From an uncultured Eubacteriales bacterium (GTDB lineage Bacteria; Bacillota; Clostridia; Oscillospirales; Acutalibacteraceae): 64,000 nucleotides of DNA. Within the stretch, counting starts at the first letter, position 1; every line of letters starts with the position of its first letter. The translations under genes were made by a program, and so were the position numbers. Positions 8,359 through 15,384 of this stretch are shown one piece after another. The stretch covers positions 62,001 through 126,000 of the forward strand of contig CAKSQO010000006.1 of assembly GCA_934486615.1 (NCBI GenBank), written 5' to 3'. The notes beneath the pieces were generated by a model, which saw nothing but the letters and a program-made list of their open reading frames with translations, ran no database searches and was not told the DNA's origin.

Positions 8359-9732
8359 ATGCTCAGTGAGCTTAAAGCCGTTATCGGCGACGAAGAGCGC
8401 GTTATAACCGAAAACATCGCGCCCGAATATCTGAGCGACACGCTCGGCCGCCTTAAAGGGCAGGCAGCGGCGCTCGTTTTCCCCGTTTCGACCGAGGAGG
8501 TCAGCGCCGTAATGCGCTTTGCGCACGGGCGCGGCATCGCCGTCACTCCGCGCGGCGCGGGCACGAATCTTGTCGGCTCGACCGTGCCGCTCGACGGCGG
8601 AATCATCCTCGATATGTCAAAGATGAACCGCGTGCTCGGGCTTGACACCGACACGCTTACCGTGACCGTCGAGCCCGGTGTGCTGCTTGAGGATCTGCAG
8701 CGCTACGTTGAGGATCGCGGCCTGTTCTACCCGCCCGACCCGGGCGAGAAGGCCTCGTCGATAGGCGGCAACATCAGCACCAACGCGGGCGGTATGCGCG
8801 CGGTCAAGTACGGCGTCACCCGCGACTATGTGCGCGGCCTTGAGGTCGTCACGGCCGACGGCAGCGTGCTCACCGTCGGCGGCAAATGCGTCAAGGACGC
8901 AAGCGGGCTGTCGCTCAAAAATCTGTACATCGGCTCGGAGGGCACGCTCGCGGTCATAACCAAGTGCGTGCTGAAGCTGATACCGAAGCCCGAGACGACG
9001 CTCAGCGTGCTTGTGCCGTTTGCCGACCTCGAAACGGGAATAAGCAGCGTGCTGAAGATACTGCGCGCCGACGCCGACCCCACCGCCGTGGAGTTTATGG
9101 AGCGCAAGGTCGTCAAGCTCGGCGAGGACTTCACGGGCTTTGAGTATCCCTGCCCGCAGGCGGGCTCGTACATCTTGCTGACCTTCGACGGCAGCGACGC
9201 GCGCGTGCGCGAAAACGCGGGTAAGGTGCGCTCAATCGCGCTCGCCTCGGGCGCGCTCGACTACATCATGCTGACCGACCCGCGCAAGGCGGCCTCCGTG
9301 TGGAAAGTGCGCGGCTGCCTTGTCAAGGCCGTCGAGGCTTTCTCGGAGCAGGAGCCTGTCGACATCGTTGTGCCGATAAGCAGGACCGCCGAGTTTATAC
9401 ACTTCATCAACGCCCTTGATAAGGAAAGCGGCGTGCGCATGGTCAGCTTCGGTCACGCGAGCGACGGCAACGTCCACCTGTGCGTGGTGCGCGGCGACCG
9501 CAGCGCCGAGCAGTGGGAGAGAGACCTGCACTCGGTCATGGACTCGGCCTATGCCAAGGCCTACAGACTCGGCGGAATAACCTCGGGCGAGCACGGCATC
9601 GGAGTGTCAAAGCGCCGCTATTTCCTGCGTGAAACGGCGAAGGAAAACCTTGCTGCGATGAACGCCGTAAAGGACGCGCTCGACCCAAAGCACATTCTCA
9701 ACGATAAAAAATCCTACATCACGGAGGGATAA
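8359..9732 (+). CDS. FAD-linked 2-hydroxyacid oxidase (GlcD/D-lactate dehydrogenase type)
   Basis: Flavoprotein of the FAD_binding_4/FAD-oxidase C family (457 aa), the group containing GlcD and D-lactate dehydrogenases that oxidise D-2-hydroxy acids to 2-keto acids. Visible motifs: TPRGAGTNLVGSTVP, PPDPGEKASSIGGNISTNAG for FAD pyrophosphate binding, and the C-terminal HASDGNVH and GEHGIG. In anaerobes such enzymes usually pass electrons to an electron-transferring flavoprotein; none is encoded here. The start was set at the ATG following AAAGGAAAGG; the frame extends 20 codons further without a site. Two bases separate it from the aminotransferase. Confidence 0.88.
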   Translation: MLSELKAVIGDEERVITENIAPEYLSDTLGRLKGQAAALVFPVSTEEVSAVMRFAHGRGIAVTPRGAGTNLVGSTVPLDGGIILDMSKMNRVLGLDTDTLTVTVEPGVLLEDLQRYVEDRGLFYPPDPGEKASSIGGNISTNAGGMRAVKYGVTRDYVRGLEVVTADGSVLTVGGKCVKDASGLSLKNLYIGSEGTLAVITKCVLKLIPKPETTLSVLVPFADLETGISSVLKILRADADPTAVEFMERKVVKLGEDFTGFEYPCPQAGSYILLTFDGSDARVRENAGKVRSIALASGALDYIMLTDPRKAASVWKVRGCLVKAVEAFSEQEPVDIVVPISRTAEFIHFINALDKESGVRMVSFGHASDGNVHLCVVRGDRSAEQWERDLHSVMDSAYAKAYRLGGITSGEHGIGVSKRRYFLRETAKENLAAMNAVKDALDPKHILNDKKSYITEG

Positions 9733-9734
9733 CA

Positions 9735-10901
9735 ATGAAACCGCTTTCAAAGCGCACCGACAGCTTCACCGATTCGGTAATACGCCGAATGACGCGCGTT
9801 TCGCTCAAATACGGCGCGGTCAACCTCTCGCAGGGCTTCCCCGACTTTGAGCCGCCGAAGGAGATACTCGACCGCCTTGCCGAGGTCACCAAGGAGGACT
9901 TTCACCAGTATTCGATAACCTGGGGCGCGCAGAACTTCCGTGAAGCCCTCGCCGACAAGCAGTCGCGCCTTATGGGCAGGAGGATCGACCCCAACAGCGA
10001 GATCGTCGTCACCTGCGGCAGCACCGAGGCGATGATGGCCGCGATGATGACCGTCGCCGACCCGGGCGACAAGGTCGTTATCTTCTCCCCTTTTTACGAA
10101 AACTACGGCGCGGACACCATTCTTTCGGGCGCAGAGCCTATCTACGTCCCGCTTTATCCGCCCGAGTTCAATTTCAACCCCGACGAGCTTGAAGCCGCTT
10201 TCAGGCAGGGCGCAAAGGCGCTCATTCTCTGCAACCCGTCCAATCCGTGCGGCAAGGTGTTCACGCTTGAGGAGCTGACCGTCATCGCCGACCTTGCGGA
10301 GAAGTACGACGCCTACGTTATCACCGACGAGGTTTACGAGCACATCGTGTACGAGCCGAACCGCCACATCTACTTTTCGTCGCTGCCGAATATGTACAAG
10401 CGCACGATTTCGTGCAGCTCGCTGTCAAAGACCTACTCGATTACCGGCTGGCGACTGGGCTACATCATCGCCCCGCCCGAGATCATCGAGGTCGCCAAAA
10501 AAGTGCACGACTTCCTCACCGTCGGTGCCGCCGCCCCGCTTCAGGAGGCCGCCGTCACGGGGCTGCGCTTCGGCGACGACTATTACAAGCGGCTGCAGGA
10601 CAAGTACACCCACAAGCGCGATTTGTTCTTAAAAGGGCTTGACACCGTCGGTATCAGCCACACCGTCCCGCAGGGCGCTTACTATATCCTGCTCGACATC
10701 GGCGAGTTCGGCTTCGACTCCGACCTCGAGTTCTGCGAAGTCCTCGCCCGCGACGTCGGAGTCGGCGCAGTGCCGGGCTCGTCGTTCTTCCGCGAGAACG
10801 TAAACAACCTCATTCGCCTGCACTTTGCCAAAAAGGACGAGACGCTGCTTGAAGCGCTCAACCGTCTCGAAAGCATACGCAAAAAAATCAAGGCAAGATA
10901 A
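9735..10901 (+). CDS. PLP-dependent class I aminotransferase (methionine/glutamine transaminase K-like)
   Basis: Fold-type I aminotransferase (388 aa). The N-terminal NLSQGFPDFEPP, CNPSNPCGKVF, TDEVYEHIVYE and the PLP-lysine segment SSLSKTYSITGWRLG match the kynurenine/glutamine transaminase K and YbdL-like group, several of whose members prefer methionine or aromatic amino acids. GGAGGG sits directly upstream and it starts 2 nt after the oxidase stop. Last gene of the met operon. The neighbours support a role in methionine/2-keto-4-methylthiobutyrate exchange, but broad or aromatic specificity is possible. Confidence 0.87.
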   Translation: MKPLSKRTDSFTDSVIRRMTRVSLKYGAVNLSQGFPDFEPPKEILDRLAEVTKEDFHQYSITWGAQNFREALADKQSRLMGRRIDPNSEIVVTCGSTEAMMAAMMTVADPGDKVVIFSPFYENYGADTILSGAEPIYVPLYPPEFNFNPDELEAAFRQGAKALILCNPSNPCGKVFTLEELTVIADLAEKYDAYVITDEVYEHIVYEPNRHIYFSSLPNMYKRTISCSSLSKTYSITGWRLGYIIAPPEIIEVAKKVHDFLTVGAAAPLQEAAVTGLRFGDDYYKRLQDKYTHKRDLFLKGLDTVGISHTVPQGAYYILLDIGEFGFDSDLEFCEVLARDVGVGAVPGSSFFRENVNNLIRLHFAKKDETLLEALNRLESIRKKIKAR

Positions 10902-10950
10902 AAGCCGCCCGCTTCACTCGGCAATGAAGCGGGCGGCTTGATTTATTTAT
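10902..10950. terminator. Bidirectional terminator
   Basis: Perfect 15-bp stem AAGCCGCCCGCTTCA/TGAAGCGGGCGGCTT with an 8-nt loop, overlapping the end of the aminotransferase gene and abutting the convergent minus-strand gene. T-rich on the plus side (TTGATTTATTTATT). Confidence 0.88.
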
Positions 10951-11651
10951 TATCCGTCAACCTCCGCGGCTTTGAATTTTTTCAGCATTGCCACGGAATT
11001 CTTTTCGCTTTTTACGCTTTTTTCGACCTTCTCAAACGACGTGCCCCTGACCACGCGCTTGGCGATGTAGTAATCGCTGCCGATGTAGCCCGGGTAGACC
11101 TCGTTTATGCGCTCTGTCAGCTTGGTATTGCGCAGATTTATCGCGCGCGAGTCCTTATCGGTGAAGAGGTCGAGGTCGGTCTCGAACACTTTAAGGTCGC
11201 TGAGCGTATCAAAATAGGTATCGTCGACGATGAACAGCATGACCTCGCCGTTTTGCAGCTCGCCCATCATCTTGATGCGGTTTGACTGCTGCGTGTCCGA
11301 ATTGCTGCTGGTGGAAACATCGTAGATCTCAACGATAACCTCGCCGTCGCCGTTTATGTCCTCGCCGTAAGAAGCAAACTCGCTTGCGATAACGTCGGTC
11401 ACCTCGGACGGGACAAAGCGGTCAAACGCAGTCATTATAATGTAATCGGGCTGCTTGCGGGTCGCAAACTGAATGAACGTGAACACGAACACTGCGACCA
11501 AAAACGTGACGATTATCGTCGCCCACTTGTGGTGGTACCAGTAGTTCTCCCACCATGCCTTGAAGCCCTTCGGGCGCACGTCGCGCTCGACCTTCTCGGG
11601 CTCGTAGTATGCGTCGACCTCGGCCTTGCTGCGGAAATTCCTCTCGGCCAC
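10950..11651 (-). CDS. Single-pass membrane protein of unknown function
   Basis: Not recognised as a named family. The protein (233 aa) has a short cytoplasmic N-terminus with WWENYWYHHKW just before one transmembrane helix (about residues 45-65, ATIIVTFLVAVFVFTFIQFA). An outside domain of about 165 residues follows, rich in Asp and Ser with no cysteines. Clostridial proteins with a similar aromatic pre-membrane stretch are common and uncharacterised. The start is a GTG after AAGGGGGAAGG, 27 bp downstream of a good promoter. Monocistronic between two terminators. Confidence 0.75.
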   Translation of the reverse strand: MAERNFRSKAEVDAYYEPEKVERDVRPKGFKAWWENYWYHHKWATIIVTFLVAVFVFTFIQFATRKQPDYIIMTAFDRFVPSEVTDVIASEFASYGEDINGDGEVIVEIYDVSTSSNSDTQQSNRIKMMGELQNGEVMLFIVDDTYFDTLSDLKVFETDLDLFTDKDSRAINLRNTKLTERINEVYPGYIGSDYYIAKRVVRGTSFEKVEKSVKSEKNSVAMLKKFKAAEVDG

Positions 11652-11678
11652 ACGACCTTCCCCCTTTCGTATGAGCTT

Positions 11679-11707
11679 ATTTTACCACCCGCCGCGCACT
11701 TTTTCAA
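11679..11707 (-). promoter_or_regulatory. Promoter of the membrane protein gene
   Basis: Minus strand TTGAAA, 17-bp spacer, TAAAAT, placed 28 bp before the GTG start at 11651. Confidence 0.7.
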
Positions 11708-11721
11708 CCGCATATTTCGGC

Positions 11722-11773
11722 AAAAAAAGCCGCCCGCGGCCAGGCGGAGCGGGCTTCGCAAAGCGGCGGGCGG
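11722..11773 (-). terminator. Terminator after flavodoxin
   Basis: Minus strand CCGCCCGC...GCGGGCGGC stem followed by TTTTTTT. It ends the DUF2325-DUF3793-flavodoxin transcript. Confidence 0.75.
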
Positions 11774-11818
11774 GGAGGAAAAAATATAAGGGAGTTTTAT
11801 TTTGTAAAAGGAATTCCG

Positions 11819-12244
11819 TTACGAGGCAAGCGCCTTACCGACCTCGGCGCAGGAGGCCAGAGTGTCCTCGTCGGGCGCGTCGCAGCAGATGACGCTGTCG
11901 CACGCGAGGGTCAGGCCGGCCGCGCGGCAGTCGTCCTCCCAGGCGCGCATCCATTCGCCGTCACCCCAGCCGTAGGAGCCGAACAGCGCGATCTTCTTAC
12001 CGCCGAGCGAGTCCTTGACGGCCGAGAACATCGGCTCGAATTCGCCCTCCTCAAGCACCTCGGCACCCATTGCGGGGCAGCCGAACGCTGCGCTCTCGAC
12101 ATCGGCAAGGGTGTCGGCAGTGACTTCGCCCGCTTCAAGCAGCTGTGCGTCCGCTCCGCTTGACTTCATCGCCTCAAATACAGCCTCGGCCATGGCCTTG
12201 GTGTTGCCTGTGCCGCTCCAGTAAACAACAGCAGTCTTTTTCAT
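11819..12244 (-). CDS. Flavodoxin
   Basis: Short-chain FMN electron carrier (141 aa), often made in place of ferredoxin when iron is scarce. The FMN phosphate loop is YWSGTGNTKAMAEAV, with GCPAMGAEVLEE and FGSYGWGDGEWM forming the isoalloxazine loops. ATG with GGAAG upstream; the longer frame begins 6 codons earlier inside the ribosome-binding region. Last gene after DUF2325 and DUF3793, 54 nt from the latter. Confidence 0.95.
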   Translation of the reverse strand: MKKTAVVYWSGTGNTKAMAEAVFEAMKSSGADAQLLEAGEVTADTLADVESAAFGCPAMGAEVLEEGEFEPMFSAVKDSLGGKKIALFGSYGWGDGEWMRAWEDDCRAAGLTLACDSVICCDAPDEDTLASCAEVGKALAS

Positions 12245-12298
12245 AAAGCATCTTCCTTTCATAAGTACAGGGCTTTTGCGCCCTTATATGCAAAGCTG

Positions 12299-12856
12299 TC
12301 AGGCGCGTGTCCTGACGGCCAGCTTGTCAATATCGCTGCCCGCGCGCAGGCGTGCGCAGTAGTCCTCGGTGCACTTCTTGTAGCGGGAAAACAGCTTCTT
12401 CGCGCGGTCAACATCGCCGTAGACCTTCCACATTCCCGCCAGCTTGCAGTTCTCGGCGCGGTTATCGATGAAGCCGCGAACGTCCTCGGGCGGGTAGCTT
12501 AAAAACAGCCCCACCTCATGCGGGAAGTCGCCGCCCGCGCGCAGTCTGTCGCCGAGCCTGCGCACGCACTGCTCGCAGCAAAGCCCGCCGTAGCCCGCGT
12601 CGGCCAGCATTTGGGCTGCCTGCTCGTTCTTCAGGTCGCGGCTGAGCTCGCTCGGGCGGTAGAGGTACAAAAGCGCCCGCTTATCCGTTATTGTCAGCGG
12701 CAGCATACACAGTCCCTTGGGCACAAAGGAGCGGTTTAAGCTCCTTATGTCGTCGAGCAGCTGCTGCTTCGAGTCGAAAAAAAGCGAAAACAGGCTGCCC
12801 GTCTTTATCCCGGCGAGGGTCGGCGCGCAGTGGCGCACGATAAGCTCCCCGGACAT
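12299..12856 (-). CDS. DUF3793 family protein
   Basis: Uncharacterised Clostridial family (185 aa). It carries HCAPTLAGIKTGSLF near the start, LLYLYRPSEL, and GDFPHEVGLFLSYPPEDVRGF, followed by CKLAGMWKVYGD and a C-terminal YKKC segment. Several Cys (GGLCCEQC) could bind metal, but this is a guess. It starts 1 nt after the DUF2325 stop, so the two are coupled. The DUF2325-DUF3793-flavodoxin order points to redox or iron physiology; function is unknown. Confidence 0.85.
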   Translation of the reverse strand: MSGELIVRHCAPTLAGIKTGSLFSLFFDSKQQLLDDIRSLNRSFVPKGLCMLPLTITDKRALLYLYRPSELSRDLKNEQAAQMLADAGYGGLCCEQCVRRLGDRLRAGGDFPHEVGLFLSYPPEDVRGFIDNRAENCKLAGMWKVYGDVDRAKKLFSRYKKCTEDYCARLRAGSDIDKLAVRTRA

Positions 12857-12857
12857 T

Positions 12858-13148
12858 TCAGGCCTCGGCCGCGGCGTACTTATCGAGTATGCCGCGCAGC
12901 GCCGACAGCGAGCTTGTGTGGCAGCGCTCGATGACCGTGTTGCTGCCTTTAAGCTCGCTCATGGCGATCTGCACCATCTTGTGCGACATTGTGTTTGTGA
13001 AAAATACCATCAGGTCGGGGCTGCCTATCTTGCTGCGCAGCGCGCCCTTCGGCTTTGTAAATACTTTTGAAGAGTGGCTGTAGGCGCTGCAAAGCTCGAT
13101 ATAGCGGCGCTCCATGCACTCGTTTCCGCCTAAAATAACAATGCTCAT
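12858..13148 (-). CDS. DUF2325 domain protein
   Basis: Small Rossmann-like protein (96 aa) with MSIVILGGNECMERRY and SPDLMVFFTNTMSHKMVQIA, the recognisable DUF2325 core. No known reaction. The internal ATG was taken because AAGGAG lies upstream; the longer frame runs back through the araC terminator. A -10-like TATAAT (minus strand, 13200-13205) lies about 55 bp upstream. First gene of the three-gene unit. Confidence 0.85.
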   Translation of the reverse strand: MSIVILGGNECMERRYIELCSAYSHSSKVFTKPKGALRSKIGSPDLMVFFTNTMSHKMVQIAMSELKGSNTVIERCHTSSLSALRGILDKYAAAEA

Positions 13149-13209
13149 TTTATCTCCTTCGGCATTAAAAGCTCTCCTGCCCCTTTCGGGCTTATGCTTA
13201 TTATAGGCG

Positions 13210-13252
13210 AAAAAATGAGCCTTATCCGCTCCGAAAGGAACAAATAAGGCTC
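13210..13252 (-). terminator. Terminator after araC-family gene
   Basis: Minus strand GAGCCTTAT/ATAAGGCTC 9-bp stem followed by a run of six Ts. It separates the araC gene from the DUF2325 operon. Confidence 0.85.
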
Positions 13253-13276
13253 CGTTTTGCATATTTATACCTGCGC

Positions 13277-14248
13277 TTACAGCTGCGGCGCGCAGCTGTC
13301 GCGGTCGTCGCCGTTACGGTATGCGGCGGGCGACACGCCGATAACGTCGCGAAACGCTTTTGCAAATTTGCTGGCGTTGTCGTAGCCGAACTGCCCCGCC
13401 ACGTCGAGCACCGTGCGGTCGGTCGAGCGCAGCAGCTCGGCCGCCGAGCGCATCTTCTGTGCGCGCATAAAGGCGGCGGGCGACATTCCGTACACGCCGC
13501 GGAAGCTGCTGCCGAGCTGCGCTTTCGACGCGCCGAAGCGCCGCGCCAGCTCGTCGGTCGTCAGCCGCTTTGCGGGATTGGCCGCGATGAACGCGCCGAC
13601 CTGCTCGGCCAGACGCACCTGACTGCGCGTGAAGCTGCGCGCCTTTGAATCGGTGTCGAGCGCGCTCAAAAACAGCAGCAGCTCAAGAATTTTTACCTTA
13701 AAATAGCCCTTGCGTATCCCCTCGGGCACGGAGTAAAGCTCCGAAAAAATGTGCGCGACCGAAACGGACGAGCGCGCGATGAACGGCTTTTTATCGGCGC
13801 AGAATTTGTCGATGAGCGCGGCCGGGCGCACCTCCACGTCCTCCAAAAAGCACGAAAGACATCGCGGAGTGGTCCCGGGGTCGATGACGACCGATACGCC
13901 GTGATAGTGCCCCGTCGGAAAGCTGAGCCGACACGGCGCGCCGTCGAGCACCGAGACCGAAAGGTCGCCCTGCGCCAAAAAGAAGCAGTCGTCGCCGCGC
14001 TCATACTCAAAGCGACCCTCGCGGCAGTGGCGAATCTCGGCCTTGCCCTCATCGGCGGGCGAGCACAGAGTGCAGCCGCTCGCGTGCGCGTCGGTGTAAA
14101 CTATATCAATGCCCGGAAAGACCGGGTAGGTCGTCGTGACTATCTCGCCGTCGGAGTTGTCGACCCGCCGCACCGTGCGGCCGAAGCCGTCCTCGATAAC
14201 GGTACAGCCGTTGCCGCACCCCCGACTGTCGCAGTATAAAGCAGCCAC
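13277..14248 (-). CDS. AraC family transcriptional regulator
   Basis: Transcription factor (323 aa) with a C-terminal double HTH (LTTDELARRFGASKAQLGSSF and DVAGQFGYDNASKFAKAFRD, then GVSPAAYR). The N-terminal ligand domain is unassigned. GTG start preceded by GGGAGG; the ATG 18 codons earlier has no site. The transcript has a long leader with a palindrome and a hairpin, so autoregulation is likely. It lies directly upstream of, and co-oriented with, the DUF2325-DUF3793-flavodoxin genes, which it may regulate. Confidence 0.9.
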   Translation of the reverse strand: MAALYCDSRGCGNGCTVIEDGFGRTVRRVDNSDGEIVTTTYPVFPGIDIVYTDAHASGCTLCSPADEGKAEIRHCREGRFEYERGDDCFFLAQGDLSVSVLDGAPCRLSFPTGHYHGVSVVIDPGTTPRCLSCFLEDVEVRPAALIDKFCADKKPFIARSSVSVAHIFSELYSVPEGIRKGYFKVKILELLLFLSALDTDSKARSFTRSQVRLAEQVGAFIAANPAKRLTTDELARRFGASKAQLGSSFRGVYGMSPAAFMRAQKMRSAAELLRSTDRTVLDVAGQFGYDNASKFAKAFRDVIGVSPAAYRNGDDRDSCAPQL

Positions 14249-14293
14249 AAAAAATACCTCCCATAAGCAAAAGCGGTTATCTGCGCCGCATAA

Positions 14294-14311
14294 GGTTAGC
14301 AAAAGCTAACC
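14294..14311. promoter_or_regulatory. Perfect palindrome in the araC leader
   Basis: GGTTAGC-AAAA-GCTAACC, two perfect 7-bp arms, 46 bp before the araC start and downstream of its promoter. The arms resemble half-sites of DtxR/IdeR-type iron repressors but the spacing is wider; the local AraC protein is the other candidate. Confidence 0.6.
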
Positions 14312-14327
14312 GAGGCCGCGTTTAAAA

Positions 14328-14356
14328 GCCGCTCATGCGGTGAGCGGCCTTTTTTA
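14328..14356. terminator. Leader hairpin / plus-strand terminator-like structure
   Basis: GCCGCTC/GAGCGGC stem with T-runs on both sides (CTTTTTT on plus, CTTTT on minus). It lies between the araC promoter and gene, so on the minus strand it could attenuate araC. No plus-strand gene ends here. Confidence 0.55.
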
Positions 14357-14366
14357 ATTTTAGTCT

Positions 14367-14395
14367 ATTCTAACATAATCCGCTCGCTTTTTCAA
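14367..14395 (-). promoter_or_regulatory. Promoter of the araC-family gene
   Basis: Minus strand TTGAAA, 17-bp spacer, TAGAAT. It gives a leader of about 110 nt containing a hairpin and a palindrome. Confidence 0.75.
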
Positions 14396-14407
14396 GCGGA
14401 GCACGGT

Positions 14408-14590
14408 AATTTTCACGTCGGTGCGCGCCTTTCGGACGTCACGCAGGGGTTTCGCTCCCCTCACGGCACGGCAGAGCCGTGACTTCTCTCCCTGCTTCAA
14501 TTTTCACGGCGGTGCGCGCCTTTCGGACGTCGCACGGGGGTTCCGCTCCCCTCACGGCACGGCAAAGCCGTGACTCTTCTCCTTGCTTCA
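14408..14590. repeat. Two tandem copies of a 91-bp unit
   Basis: Units begin at 14408 and 14499 (AATTTTCACG-CGGTGCGCGCC) and each holds two small hairpins, GGGG-n-CCCC and CACGGC-n-GCCGTG. Non-coding. The frames that cross it have no ribosome-binding site and do not keep a protein pattern. Confidence 0.8.
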
Positions 14591-14693
14591 AGGGGAGGCT
14601 TAGGGCATCTAAGAGCGAACATATTCAATTCCGTGCCGCAAGGCACACCGCAGCTATTCACTGTTCCGTTATTATCTGTTCACTTCGCGCAGC

Positions 14694-14841
14694 ATACACC
14701 CGATTACCCGCTGCAACCGTTGCGCGCAAGATACACCCGATTACCCGCTGCAATCGTTGCGCGCGGGATACACCCGATTACCCGCTGCAACCGTTGCGCG
14801 CGGGATACTCTCGAATTACCCGCCGCTCTCATTGCGCGGGG
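14694..14841. repeat. Four tandem copies of a 37-bp unit
   Basis: Units start at 14694, 14731, 14768 and 14805 with core ATACACCCGATTACCCGCTG followed by CAACCGTTGCGCGC. The first three are nearly identical and the fourth has decayed. They abut with no spacers, so this is a minisatellite, not CRISPR. Related words (TTGCGCGGGG, ACCCGATT) recur near 22130. Confidence 0.85.
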
Positions 14842-14898
14842 TCGCTGTTTACAACAACACGCGGCGGTGATGCGCCGACCGTCGGCGGCGATGAGCCG

Positions 14899-15384
14899 TC
14901 AGAAAATCGAAGGGATTATGTAGAGCATGGTGGCCATTATCAGGCCGCTGGTCATTACGCCGAGGGTTATCGCGGTTATGGATCGCTTAATTTGCATATT
15001 CATAAAGTTCGCAACAAGCGCGCCCGTCCATGCGCCTGTTCCGGGCAACGGGATCGCTACAAGCAGATACAGCCCGAGCCACTCGTATTTGAGCAGCTTT
15101 TTGCTGTTCTTTTCCGCCTTTCGGTCGAGCCAGTCAACCACCTTTTTAAGCGCGGTGCGGCGGCGCATCCATTGAAATATATACTTCAAAAACAGCAATA
15201 TAAACGGAATCGGCAGCATATTGCCGACGAAGCCGAGCAGATAGCCGACAAAGCCGTTGAGCCCGTACAGCTTGGACGCGATCATACCGCCGCGGATTTC
15301 AGATATGGGCAAAATAGACAGAATAAACACGACCATTTCATGTGAAAAGGTCTTTTCCAAAAACGCCTGTATTGCTTCGGTCAT
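14899..15384 (-). CDS. Small multi-drug export family protein (COG2426)
   Basis: Integral membrane protein (161 aa) of the Sm_multidrug_ex family, whose transport role is only loosely established. It has about four hydrophobic segments, the motif ILPISEIRGGMIASKLYG near the N-terminus and IPLPGTGAWTGALVA near the C-terminus, a re-entrant pair typical of the family. It overlaps the end of the upstream sortase-like gene by 4 nt (ATGA), so it is translated with the sortase pair and may serve the same surface process. Confidence 0.88.
   Translation of the reverse strand: MTEAIQAFLEKTFSHEMVVFILSILPISEIRGGMIASKLYGLNGFVGYLLGFVGNMLPIPFILLFLKYIFQWMRRRTALKKVVDWLDRKAEKNSKKLLKYEWLGLYLLVAIPLPGTGAWTGALVANFMNMQIKRSITAITLGVMTSGLIMATMLYIIPSIF

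Noticed and set aside
14694..14841. CRISPR array
   Set aside because: The 37-bp units abut directly with no spacers, and no cas gene is in the window.
14479..15345. 288-codon plus-strand open frame
   Set aside because: It runs through both tandem repeat arrays and then antisense to the COG2426 gene, so repeat and shadow explain it.
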